Part shown: in pieces, positions 11,901-22,600 of the stretch
Position numbering within the stretch: the first letter of the stretch is position 1
Layout of the letters: each line of letters starts with the position of its first letter
From: Aptenodytes patagonicus
Taxonomy: Eukaryota; Chordata; Aves; Sphenisciformes; Spheniscidae
Direction: 5' to 3'
DNA length: 64,000 bases
Assembly (NCBI RefSeq): GCF_965638725.1
Contig: NC_134982.1
Span: 186,001-250,000, forward strand
Notes under the pieces: model-generated
The model's database searches: none
What the model was told of the DNA's origin: nothing
What the model saw: only the letters and a program-made list of their open reading frames with translations
Program-made: the position numbers and the translations under genes

Positions 11901-14900
11901 TGGCCATTAAAGAGGCTCATTCCTTTTTGTAGGAATAGAGGTTTAAAACCCTGAACATGCCCAAATCATAACCTTTCCCTACTGTTTCAAATGAACAAAG
12001 TATCTTACACTACATTTTGAACATGATCTAATTTAACCACCAGCTGTTAAAAAACCTGCCAAGTTTCACTCTCTTTCAAGCGTTAGGCATATGTGCAGAT
12101 GCAATACTTTGGTTCAACACTCCCATTTAAATAAAGTTAAGTTTACAATCTTCAGAATTATTTTGCTCACTAATTGCAAGTAATGATATCAAGAAACAAG
12201 GAGTTTTTACGAAGACAAATTAGGTATTAAAAAAAAAAAAGAGGTAATTCTTGTATATACATATTTGTTTCAAAAATGCATTGAAGAACATATATTACTC
12301 AAATGATAAACACTTTCAGTTCATGGCCAGGACCTCATGAGGAGCAAATATGTCAATGCTTGCCACCTCCAGGTTAGCTTTTCACTGTGCAGAATCAGAA
12401 ACAGCATTGCCTCTCTTTGTTTGAGAAGGAACTGTTTATCATACCAGGGATATGCAATAAAGGTAAAAACAAGTAATCTACCTGTTGCTTTTCAGCATGA
12501 ATTGTTGTTGGCATTGTGACTAACAGACACAAAAAGAGTAAGAATCTCTCATTCTGAGTCAAATCTCTTTTCTGGAAAACTTCAGTTAGCAAAGATCACA
12601 TACTTGTCAGACTTCATCTATAACTCTAATTCTGAATCTTTACCTTCTTTCAGAGATTTGCTTTTAGAAATAGCCATTTCTCATAACCAAAATCCCCATT
12701 CTATGACAGTCAGTACAGAAGTGGACTCTGCTCCCATACATATTGCTACTGCTGGCAAAAATAACATGTATAGCTTGTGTTACTGGACTCCTCTTTGGCA
12801 CAGGTTTACCTATTTCGAACCTGAGCAACTTTGCTGAGGGACACGAGCCAGGGTCTCAAGAAGTACGCCACAGAACTGGGGACAAAAGCAGATCACATCC
12901 TAGAGATGAGTTTTATCTTACAGCATATCCTCTTGCCTTTTTCGTAAAATACTACCAAATTAAAATGTGACAGTCACGATGAATGAAACTACATTTAGAA
13001 ACAAGGAAAATGCCAAGCTGCATTACTTTTCATGTATTTTGATTACTCTGTGAACTATTGGAATGTCTCTGCCTTCAACTTTAAAAACAACTATTTCACC
13101 AGCTCTGATTGGGTCATCATGGAAATTTGTTAAGAACAACAGGTCTCCTCTGTGAAAAGCTGGTTCCATGCTGCCACTACAAAAAAAAAAGAAAGAGAGA
13201 GTTTGTTAGCATTGTGGTAACTGAAAGAACCATGAAAACAAAGAATATTTAATTCTTACAGATAAACTCACGATTTTAACTGAAATCTGTAGCTTCACCC
13301 ATTCAGTAACACTACACGGACATTTAACACAACGCAAACCTCAGTAAGTCCCAAGCTGAGCCAGGCTATAGAAGACTTTCTTACTGCCTCAATGAAAGAA
13401 AGAAAGAAGCTGTATAGAAAAGTAGCAGTATTGTAGCTATGAGGAAGGAACACAACAAGCCATTCTGGTTAAGAAAACCAATCCATTACTGAAAAGCCAA
13501 AAAATGTTTCACAGTACAATAGGAAGTACTTCTATACACAGAGTTTAATTAACATGAGCAACAGTTATGCTTACATCAGTGATTACTATTAATGACCAGA
13601 AAATCCATGCCTTTTTTCAAAGCCAGCCATAGTATCTTTTGGTAACAACCTTTAAGGTAGGATTCCAGATTCCATAACTAATAACATGAACAGACGATTT
13701 TCATTAAAGTACTGCTATTTACTGCATACATTCCTTGCTGACACACGTTCAATTTCTGTAAGGCTGAATCTTCCATGAACATGGGTTTATCTTCATGTAT
13801 TTGATCAGCACTCAGGGGCCTGCAGGACTGGCTCTTTATATACCACATATTTACTGTTTCAACAAACTTCAATGAAAACTAGACTGCAATTACGAAAGCA
13901 GCCTTTGCTAAGTGTCCAAAACAGAGTTAGAAGAAAATAAGTGTTTGAGTACTTCTTTAAGTAGGTGAGATTTCAAACTCCAAATCTATCCAAAGGGGAA
14001 GGGGAGGAGACAAAGGACAAAACAGTATTTGGACTTTAATAAAAAAGCCTTTACATTGACTTACCTGAGCACCACAACAATAGGGCTTTCACTTCCAGTA
14101 ATGACGATCAGCCCTTTCCATATCATAAGGGCAGAAGACACTATCATAGCAAAATTTAAGACTTGGTAATACAGCTATATGAAACAAGAAAATCATTTTT
14201 AAAAGTTACTGTGTTGTATTTAGAAGCACAACATAGAATTTCAACCCATATGCAACACTGAATCACAATCCAGGCACATGGACTTCTATGCTAAAATCGT
14301 ATTCCAACAGAAGCCTCATGGAACAGATTGCTGTATAGGCAATCCAACCATACTGCAGCATAAAGTTTTAATCCATTGCATGCCTCAATCTTGGCTTACT
14401 ACTCCTGTGCAATACTCCCATTTGTTAGTGCTAAAAGCTAGTGAACTCCCTAGCAAAGACTTCTAAAATATAGGAAGCTATATGACAAGTGATCCAATGA
14501 TCACGCGCCCCTGACTCCTACCTGAGCTCATAAGTATTCAAAACACAAATGACAAATACTGTAAGATCAGTAATAGCGGACTTTGTACTTTGAACAGTTA
14601 TTTTTGTTTAAAAGGAGGAGCTGTGGGAGTAGAAGAGACATGACAAAGGATCATCTCCTGCTATTGTCAGGCAGAATTTTCCGCCCCAAAATTCTACTGC
14701 TTTGCCAGCCATTACAGCAGTGGATACATTTTCTTCACACTGCCTCTTTTTTTTTCTTGGCAAGGTACAAAGATACTCTGGTGGAAAACAACCCTGCTCA
14801 TCTCCATTTACCATGTGGCTCACTGGTAAAATATGGAACCAGAAATTTCCAGACCATCATTCTAGTTTGAAAATATGTATGCTGGGATTTTCAGGTATAT

Positions 14901-15683
14901 GACCCACTTAACTCCACATTGGTCAAGCTTCAAAATCTGCTCTGAAGTTGGTGGGGTTTTTTAATTATTGATAGATATTAAAAAAAAAAACCCAAACCAA
15001 AAACCAAACAACTTAGAAATCAGAAGGTTTGTCACCAGTGTTATATTCTCCCTTCCAACCAGTTATTTGCATAATCACATAACATAGATAAAAGATACCG
15101 TTTTTGAACTACAAGAACTCAAATATACTAATTTGCTTCTACACGCTGCACCTCCAGAATGAGGCTGATAACTGACAGGGATATAAAAATACAGTTTCTC
15201 AGCTTTGAACCCAAGGCCTGAAAGCCCCCCCAGGCAGCCGCAGTCTCCCACCCCGCCAGGGCGGCTGCCCGCGCTGTTCCAGTGACTGCCGTCGAACGCC
15301 GGGCTCCTGCTCCAGGGCGCAGGGAAGGACAAAACGAGAGCGCGGTTGTGCACAAATCCTCCTCAAGGGCCACGGCCCGGCCGGTGGCGGAACGGGCCTC
15401 CCACCGACAGCACGAGCGGGAAGCCCAGCTCTCTCTCAGGAGCTGGGCCGGCTCCGCGGGCCGCGAGCCCCAGCGCACCGCCGGCGGCGGGCGGCACGGC
15501 TCCGGACCCCCGGCCCGCCCCAATCCCGGGCGACTCCGAAGCCCCGGCACCTCCGAGCGGCCTCCGCATCCCGACCCAGCCCTCGGCGCGCGCGCTTCGG
15601 GGCCCCCCGCCTGGCCGGCACCGGCACGCCCCGGCCGCTACCTGCCGCTTGTTCATGCGCCGCAGGTCCCCGAAGAGATCCAT
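8930..15683 (-). CDS. SEC11C: Signal peptidase complex catalytic subunit SEC11C
   Basis: SEC11 is the membrane serine protease of the ER signal peptidase complex; it removes signal peptides from nascent secretory proteins. Six exons (15683-15642, 14174-14065, 13176-13027, 10854-10735, 9465-9408, 8983-8930) join with GT/AG sites and consistent phases to give 177 residues. A membrane segment lies at about 19-38. The S26B-type catalytic residues are Ser53 in SGSMEP, His93 in PIVHRV and an Asp at 118/119 in NEVDDRGLY; a second hydrophobic stretch lies at 161-173. [28 protein letters not shown] and the ending VLLKRES fit SEC11C rather than SEC11A. The start at 15683 sits in a strong context (cccgccATGg) and lacks the longer N-terminal leader of human SEC11C. 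An in-frame upstream ATG at 15785 would add 34 low-complexity residues and is less likely. No exon is broken. ZNF532 lies upstream as in human. The introns (15641-14175, 14064-13177, 13026-10855, 10734-9466, 9407-8984) hold nothing recognised. Confidence 0.97.
9408..9465 (-). CDS. SEC11C: SEC11C coding exon 5
   Basis: The acceptor is TTACAG. It encodes [20 protein letters not shown] and ends at AAG before donor GTATGT. It is 58 nt and returns the frame to phase 0. It is the near-invariant C-terminal block of SEC11 proteins. Confidence 0.95.
10735..10854 (-). CDS. SEC11C: SEC11C coding exon 4 (catalytic Asp)
   Basis: The acceptor CTAG is followed by A-GAA-AAT. The exon encodes [20 protein letters not shown] and continues through the [10 protein letters not shown] block, ending two bases into a glycine codon before donor GTAAGT. 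It holds the catalytic-Asp region. It is 120 nt. Confidence 0.96.
13027..13176 (-). CDS. SEC11C: SEC11C coding exon 3 (catalytic Ser and His)
   Basis: It follows a polypyrimidine tract and TAG acceptor, completes the serine and reads [18 protein letters not shown] to [12 protein letters not shown]. It carries catalytic Ser53 and His93. It ends two bases into a lysine codon before donor GTAATG. It is 150 nt. Confidence 0.97.
14065..14174 (-). CDS. SEC11C: SEC11C coding exon 2 (membrane anchor)
   Basis: It starts after acceptor ATATAG with [14 protein letters not shown] and runs through the anchor to SPIVVVL. It ends with two bases of the serine codon before donor GTAAGT. It is 110 nt and supplies the ER membrane segment. 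Confidence 0.96.
15642..15683 (-). CDS. SEC11C: SEC11C coding exon 1
   Basis: It encodes [14 protein letters not shown] (14 codons) and ends at CAG before donor GTAGCG, phase 0. The conserved RRMNKRQ motif precedes the membrane anchor in both SEC11 paralogues. It lies inside the CpG island. Confidence 0.95.
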
Positions 15684-15860
15684 GGCGGGGCCCCAGGGAA
15701 GGGCCGCACCCAGCCGGCGGCGGGAAGCTACCGGCGGCCTCTCGGGCAGCTCCTCAGAAGGAGGCGCGGTGGAAGACGCTCGCACCCCGAACCCCAGCGC
15801 TGACCGCTAGCCACAAGCACCGCGGGCCCGGCGGAACGGCGGCGCGGCAGCCCCTCTGCT

Positions 15861-15876
15861 CCCCGGGAGTTGTAGT
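15861..15876 (-). promoter_or_regulatory. Second, degenerate ZNF143-type motif, minus orientation
   Basis: On the minus strand the bases read ACTACAACTCCCGGGG. This keeps the ACTACAAnTCCC half of the SBS element but diverges at the TGC half. It points away from the plus-strand motif about 50 bp further out. Confidence 0.6.
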
Positions 15877-15927
15877 CTCCCTCCTCCCTCCGCCCCGCTC
15901 ATACTCGGTGGGCCTCAGCGGCCCTGA

Positions 15928-15951
15928 ACTACAATTCCCAGCATGCACCGC
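15928..15951 (+). promoter_or_regulatory. ZNF143/THAP11 (SBS) motif, plus orientation
   Basis: The site reads ACTACAATTCCCAGCATGC followed by accgc. This is an almost perfect copy of the long SBS element bound by ZNF143 and THAP11 at housekeeping promoters. It lies about 245-270 bp upstream of the SEC11C start codon. Confidence 0.85.
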
Positions 15952-16380
15952 AGCAAAGGGCCCTGAAGGCGAGGCCCCTCGCCTCCTGCCCCTGGAGGTG
16001 CCCTGCTGTCCGAGGGTGCTCTCTGTGGGCGCTGAGACCCCACGGTACGGCGGCACGAGCCAGACTCGTCCGTGGAGCAACGAAGCGGCGGCGCCGGCCT
16101 CCTGAGCCATATCTTTTGGGTCAGGCGGCTGCCGGCGAGCTCTCTCTGGGGCCGTCGCTGCGTGTGCGCAGCTCATTGGCGGGCCGAGACAGGGAGGGAG
16201 GGTGGAAGCGCACCCAGGTGGGGCGGGGTCAAGCGAGGGAGGGCCGGCGCGGGGGCGGGGCCAACGGGGCGGGGCGGGGGGCGCCGTGCTGTGGGGCGAT
16301 GGGGCGCGGCGGGGCGGGGTGCTGTGGCGGGCTGTGGCGAGGGCGGTGGCTGAGAGAACAGACTTTGCCGTTGTTCGATG

Positions 16381-17760
16381 GTAAGCCCTCAACCTTGCTG
16401 TCGCAGCGGGCACAGGTATCGGGAATGGGATCTACCTCAGAAAGCACTCGGAGCCAGGGGAGAGCAGTCTGCCTCGCTCACTGTGGGAGGGATCAAGACC
16501 ATCTAATTTCAGCAGCTAACATTCACCTCAGTGTTTGTTCAGGGGCCGCTGCACAGGCCTTGAAAAGGGAAAACCACAAAGTCCTAGAAAAAAAAAATAC
16601 TTCTATGTGGCAGCAGCTCAGTCCTTTTCGCAGCCCTGGCTACTGACAGGAATGAGTTTGTGCTAGTCAGAAAAATTGCTAGCAGCAGCTCAGGTCCTCC
16701 AGGATAGGGCAGGGACAGTTTATACATACAGCTATCAATTACAGTCTTCCCTTTGTCCTTCATCACACAGGAAATGATGTTTATAAAAAATGGGACCTCA
16801 CAGAAACGGGTGAGGGAGCTGGATTTGGTCTGGGGGTGATTTTTGTGGATGTTTCTCTCAGCAGGAATGCCAGATGAAGGAGTTTTTCCCATTGTTAGGC
16901 CACTTGTCCCTATAGCACTGCTGTGGCTTTGCTCTTAAAACTGTATGACTATGCAGTGAACTGGATTGTCAACTAATCCATGTAAAAATACTTCCAGATA
17001 AAAAAGATGGGGATCATGAAGAGGGGACTATTTCAAACTGCATTTTGTCCCAAATTCAGTTCATTGCATGGTTCCACAAACAGACCAACATCTCTTGGAA
17101 GTTAACTTTCCATGCAGAAGGACTGACCAGATGATCTCTGGGAGTCTCTTCCAGTTCTGCATTTGAATGATTGCATAAATCTGAAGCAACAACCAGCCAA
17201 ATAGGTACATTGCCCAGAGCTTGTTGATTTCCTGGGAATGAAATGAACCAACCTATGTGAGGTCTTCACCAAGTTCAGGATTAGCTCCTGAAGATGGGGA
17301 ATGGCAACAGGACAACAAAGAACACAGGGAAATACTACTAAGATAAATGGAAGCAAATCGTTTGTCTGAAGGAGCATTGGAAAGGTATTGCCACAGTTTG
17401 CCAGAAGTTGCTCAAGACTTTGTTAGCAAACAGTTGGAAAAGAGTGACTAACAGTGGCAGAACTGGCATTAGAGCACAGAGGAACATGTAATGGTATGAT
17501 GAATGGACAGAAATGGCAAATGGACACCGGAAAGAAAGCTGCAAGGACACTAGCTAGGCATTATCTTGACAAGATCCTGGATCTTCTCACCTGATTATTC
17601 TTTCAGTGACACCAGTATTCCTTTACCTACCACACAGGAGTTCCTCTAAGTTTACATTATTTCAGGTTAGTTTTCTCTGATATCCTTTAAATACTCAAAA
17701 ATCATATTGAAGTTGATTTTCTGTGTTAACCATATCCCCAGGGCACTCATTAAGGATTGT
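16381..17760. other. Intergenic DNA upstream of SEC11C
   Basis: No gene is recognised. At about 17117-17180 the plus strand reads like a worn CR1 3' end (gaccagatgatctctggga then tcttccagttctgca), too degraded to be sure. Minus-strand frames of about 70-100 codons at 16584-17550 show no domain. Confidence 0.45.
17117..17180 (+). mobile_element. Possible worn CR1 3' end
   Basis: It resembles the CR1 phrase 'gactagatgatctttaaagg' plus 'tcccttccaaccc', with many substitutions. Only this short block is recognisable. Confidence 0.35.
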
Positions 17761-17765
17761 GTGAG

Positions 17766-19291
17766 TGTTGTGGTTTAACCTCAGTCAACAACTGAGCACC
17801 ACACAGCCACTCGCTCACTCTTCCCCCCACACCCCCGGTGGGATGGGGGAGAGAATTGGAAGAGTAGAAGTGAGAAAACTCGTGGGTTGAGATAAAAACA
17901 GTTTAATAATTGAAATAAAATAATAATAATAATAATAGTAATAATAATACACAAAGCAAGTGATGCACAATGCAATTGCTCACCACCCGCCGACCGATGC
18001 CTAGCCAGTCCCCAAGCAGCGGCCCCCTTGGCCAGCTTTCCCCAGTTTATGTACTGAGCATGACGTCCCATGGTATGGAATGTCCCTTTGGTCAGTTGGG
18101 GTCAGCTGTCCTGGCTGTGCCCCTTCCCAGCTTCTTGTGCACCTCCAGCCTGCTGAGTTGGTAGAGCATGGGAAACTGAAAAGTCCTTGGCCAGTGTAAG
18201 CGCTACTTAGCAACAACTAAAACATCGGTGTGTCATCAGCATTATTCTCATACTAAATCCAAAGCACAGCACTGTACCAGCTACTAGGAAGGAAATTATA
18301 GAATCATAGAATCATAGAATCATTGAGGTTGGAAAAGACCTCTAAGATCATCGAGTCCAACCATCGACCCAACACCACCATGTCCCCTAAACCATGTCCC
18401 TAAGCGCCTCATCTACTCGTCTTTTAAATACCTCCAGGGATGGGGACTCCACCACTTCCCCGGGCAGCCTGTTCCAATGTTTCACCACTCTTTCAGTAAA
18501 GAAATTTTTCCTTACATCCAATCTAAACCTCCCCTGGCGCAACTTGAGGCCATTTCCTCTCGTCCTATCACTAGTTACTTGGGAGAAGAGACCGACCCCC
18601 ACCTCGCTACAACCTCCTTTCAGGGGGTTGTAGAGAGCGATGAGGTCTCCCCTCAGCCTCCTTTTCTCCAGGCTAAACAGTCCCAGTTCCCTCAGCCGCT
18701 CCTCATCAGACTTGTTCTCCAGACCCCTCACCAGCCTCGTTGCCCTTCTCTGGACACGTTCCAGCACCTCAATGTCTTTCTTGTAGTGAGGGGCCCAAAA
18801 CTGAACACAGTATTCGAGGTGCGGCCTCACCAGTGCCGAGTACAGGGGCACGATCACTTCCCTGCTCCTGCTGGCCACACTATTGCTGATACAGGCCAGG
18901 ATGCCATTGGCCTTCTTGGCCGCCTGGGCACACTGCCGGCTCATGTTCAGCCGGCTGTCAACCAGCACCCCCAGGTACTTTTCTGCCAGGCAGCTTTCCA
19001 GCCACTCTTCCCCAAGCCTGTAGCGCTGCATGGGGTTGTTGTGGCCGAAGTGCAGGACCCGGCACTTGGCCTTGTTGAATCTCATACAGTTGGCCTGGGC
19101 CCATCGATCCAGCCTGTCCAGGTCCCTCTGCAGAGCCTTCCTACCCTCGAGCAGATCAATGCTCCCGCCCCACTTGGTGTCATCTGCAAACTGACTGAGG
19201 GTGCACTCGATCCCCTCATCCAGATCATCGATAAAGATATTGAACAAGACCGGCCCCAAAAATTAACTCTATCCCTGCCGAAATCAGGACA
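17766..19291 (-). mobile_element. Solo LTR (avian endogenous retrovirus, ERVL-like), split by a CR1
   Basis: On the minus strand the LTR starts TGTCCTGATTTCGGCAGGGA at 19291 and ends GGTTAAACCACAACA at 17766. A perfect 5-bp target duplication, gtgag, lies at 17761-17765 and 19292-19296. Its two parts (19291-19266 and 18298-17766, about 559 bp together) are separated by a CR1 insertion. Within it are a TATA-like TACATAAA near 18045-18053, a CRE-like ACGTCA at 18060-18065 and ATTAAA as polyadenylation hexamer (17907-17902). A TAA-repeat microsatellite lies at about 17920-17950. No internal viral genes remain, so it is a solo LTR. The family assignment rests on the 5-bp duplication and resemblance to common neoavian LTRs. 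Confidence 0.88.
18299..19259 (-). mobile_element. Young 5'-truncated CR1 with an intact RT C-terminal frame
   Basis: The left end has three copies of the CR1 terminal 8-mer (tagaatca-type). One uninterrupted minus-strand frame (19259-18387, 290 codons) encodes the last third of the CR1 ORF2 reverse transcriptase. It includes the active-site box SQFADDTK and then [49 protein letters not shown] and [20 protein letters not shown]. The lack of stops and closeness to consensus mark this as the youngest CR1 in the window. A 6-bp duplication, aaatta, lies at 18293-18298 and 19260-19265, and the insertion interrupts the LTR. It lacks the endonuclease and the N-terminal RT, so it cannot act on its own. 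Confidence 0.95.
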
Positions 19292-19296
19292 GTGAG

Positions 19297-19620
19297 GAAT
19301 TCTGATGTAAGAGGAGAGGCTGAGAGAGCTGAGGTTGTTCATCCTGGAAAAAAGAAGGCTCTAGCGGGATCTTACCAATGTATATAAATACCTGATGGGA
19401 CGGAGTAAACAAAGAGCCAGACTCTTCTTGCTGGTACCCAATGACAGGACAGGAGGCAATGGGCACAAATTGAAACGCAGGAAATTCTATTTAAACGTAA
19501 GAAAAACCTTTTTTACTGTGACGGTGGTCAAACACTGGAACAGGTTGCTCAGAGGGTTTGTGGAGTCACCTTGGAGATACTAAAAAATTGCCTGGACAAG
19601 GCCCTGGTTGTGGGTCATGA
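19297..19620 (+). mobile_element. Old CR1 fragment, plus orientation
   Basis: The plus strand reads a decayed CR1 RT C-terminus: 'gaggagaggctgagagagct', then codons for ARLFLLVPNDRTGGNGHKLK and [13 protein letters not shown], ending near 'gcctggacaaggccctggt'. It abuts the right target duplication of the LTR and is more diverged than the CR1 inside the LTR. Its true 3' end is missing. Confidence 0.85.
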
Positions 19621-22600
19621 GGACAACTGTCTTACCAGGAACCCTCAGCAGCAGCGCTGGAAAGAGTGCATCATAGCAGCTGCACCCTACACCCGTATGT
19701 CAAAAGACCCAGGTGACCTTTGTCCGGCCAAACTTCTGCAGTATGCTACAGCCAAAGCACACTTGTTTTGATGGTTCTGCAGATAGCGTTACATCTGGCT
19801 GCCTTGTCTGCTCAGCCTGAGTCACACAGCTGTCCTTTAAAACTGGGAACTTCAGCATTGCTGAAGAACATGGCTGATATATGTCCCTGGAGCCACAACA
19901 AAATACGTGATACAATTTGTCATTATCCCTCTTTGAGCAGATGTAGTATTCAGAAGTAATTACTAAGACAGACGTGGGGAAGGAAAATACACAAGAGCAA
20001 ACTCAAAGGTGGCTAGAAGATTTCTGAATTTTCTTTGTGCAATTAAGATTTTAATTAAAAAGATGTGGAACAAAGGTATCTATTCTTTAAGAGTGGGATC
20101 TGCCCACTGAAATGTTTGATAGATTCTTGCCCAGCAAAAGGTTTTCTGCAATTCCCCTGGAGTAGGTTTTTCATACCATGCTACTTAGACAGATATTTTT
20201 TTTTTTAAATAGAGGTTTTTCTCCTTTGTGTACAAATCTGCTTGCCAGTTTTTTAAAAAAATGACAAAATAAAGATTAAAAATGGTGACTGGGACAAAAC
20301 GATCAGGAAGTAGAATCAATATAAGGGAGACTAACAAATCACAGTCTCTTGTGGGTGAGTGTTATCCACAAAATCTGGAGTTGTGTATTTTTCATGCTTC
20401 TTCTGTGACGTATTGAATCCTTTTGCAGAGTTTACAGAGGTGCCCATATAAGACAGAGAAAAGGAATGATAAAGGTAATAGGTCAGTGAAGCTTTAGGAA
20501 AAGTCCAGTTACCTGTTGGTTACCTTCTGCCCATGACACAAATGTAAGAGTTGTTACTGTAAGAGGGTAGTCATTCAGGTCTTTGATTTTTCTTTTGCTC
20601 CTCTAAGAGTAGCTAACTGCTGATTCTCTTATAAGAACTCAGTGTCCCACATGTTCTTCTGTTTCAAATGAGTCTCTTCATGATGAATAAACTGTCAATT
20701 GCTTCTGTATTGTTGTTAGATGCATACTGTGATGATGATTTAGAACCCATGCCTATTTATGAGCCTGTAAACCTTTTCAGTGCTAGCTAAATCCTGCTTT
20801 TCAATGGCTCACTGCTCCCATAAATGCATTTCCCACATGTCTGATATTTATACAACTGGGACATGATGATCACAAAACTACTAATTAAAATATATAACAC
20901 ATAAGCTACCCATTGTCTAATTACATTTCTTTCCCAGAAAATTGTGTCCTTCAAGCAAAAAAAGGCCAAATTCTCATTTACACCAGGAAATAATTGTACC
21001 TGGAGTAAATCTAAAAACCTCATTGAATATACCACTAATTTACACTAGGGTAGCAGAACTGAGTTTAGACCACTAACTCATAGGCAATTATAAACAATCT
21101 GACAATTAAATCTTTGTTAAATTTACTTTGTCGTTGGAATGAAATCTTTATGTTATTTCTTGTGGTTATAGATGTACGTTTCACTTTAGCTATCAAAATA
21201 ATTCATTATATTAATGCGGAGTATCATATTTGCCTTAATATAAAAAACCCCCCACAACAAACTGGCTTTTGTTCCAAAATACTGTGTACCACACCCAAGT
21301 TCCTACTAAAGTAGAACAGATTTAATCCTTACTTTGAATTTAATTGTATGTTTACATTTAACGGTAAATGTTTGACACTTTTCTATTATCCAGTTCTTCT
21401 CAGCAAGTTTATAACCTTGTTTGCAAGGTTATTTTATACTGGTTGTGATGTTCAAAGTAGTTCAGGTTGGTTAACAGTATCTCCTCCAATAAATTGTTTC
21501 AGACTGTTTTTCCTGGTTCAACAACTGAACAGTGCAGTCCTGTGATGCATGACTGTGACCTAGCTCTCCAACTGTAAACATGGTCTGCAATCCTCAAATA
21601 TTGCTACTGCAGTATGAAAAATGGACTGGACAGGTACAAGAAGGTATGGCTGATAAGCGTTTGGGCTAGCTGATGCCTTGCTGTGCTCTCTTGGGGCTGC
21701 TGCAACCCAGAATAAATCACAAGACTTTTGAGGCTGTTGCAGGGTTTCATAGATGCAGAGGAGACAGGAAGACTGAGGATGCTATTGTGCTTCTACATCT
21801 TCTTGCAAACATAGCTCTGTACAGTCTTGCTGTATTTAGGAAGTCACAAAATGAATCGCTGAAAATAAATGGATGAATTTGCATCCTGGACTAGAGTTGC
21901 GATGCTGCAACACACAGAATGAAGGCAAACGGCTGCGATAGGAGAGTGATCTCTCAGTACTATTTGTAGGTAGTGCTTTAATTCTCAAAACAGGCAGGAA
22001 ATTATTCTCGCCTATTGTGAAGTAGGAATACATTAACTCTGGAGTTGAAAGACAAGCCATTTAGCAGGGAAATGGCAGTTATCTTAGAGAAAGTAAATGA
22101 CAGACTGGTCAGTGTTAGAACAGTTCCTTGCAGTCATTCCTGATGGGGAGAATTAAATGCAGAAGTTCAAATGGTAAAATCTAATTTTGTAACAAGTAGA
22201 GGGAGAAAGCAGAGCTAGTGTGTGGAGAATTTAGAAAAGCAAGAAGGCAACTTTGTGTTGAGACCCGGTAGGATTGAAGCTGCTTAGTTTTTTGTTCACA
22301 AAGATGCTACATTCTTTTGTCCAAGCCACAAACCCACACTTATCTGAGACCATAGTATCTTTGCTAATATCTTTGCCTGTCAATTTGCTATTGATTAGAG
22401 TTCCAAAGCTCAGAAAACACTTTTACTCACCCATTGTTCATGGTGAGTCAAGGGAAACATATTAGGAACGTGCTTTTCTTCCTTTTCCACAGATGCTAGG
22501 AATCACCCACAGTTCTGTTGGTGGCTTTGTTATTTTACCATCTGGATGATTTAGATTATTAAAGGTTACATGTATTTTGAAATCTTCCCATACTCTGGAT

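Larger units (their letters stand above)
15200..16380 (-). promoter_or_regulatory. SEC11C: CpG-island promoter of SEC11C
   Basis: GC content and CpG density rise sharply here against an AT-rich surround and cover SEC11C exon 1. The upstream part has several GC boxes (ggggcggggc, about 16215-16320), an inverted CCAAT box in gctcattggc (16171-16180) and an NRF1-like tgcgtgtgcgca (16159-16170). No TATA box is evident. Long open frames on both strands (about 100-219 codons) look like artefacts of GC-rich stop-poor sequence. A potential donor on the plus strand at about 16380 (gatggtaagc) would allow a divergent noncoding transcript, but this is speculative. Confidence 0.85.

Noticed and set aside
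15282-16646. Long open frames of 93-219 codons on both strands in the CpG island
   Set aside because: GC-rich stop-poor DNA; only the 14-codon SEC11C exon 1 is supported by family similarity and splice sites.
18477-19295. 272-codon plus-strand open frame
   Set aside because: It is the antisense shadow of the intact CR1 reverse-transcriptase frame on the minus strand and has no domain of its own.
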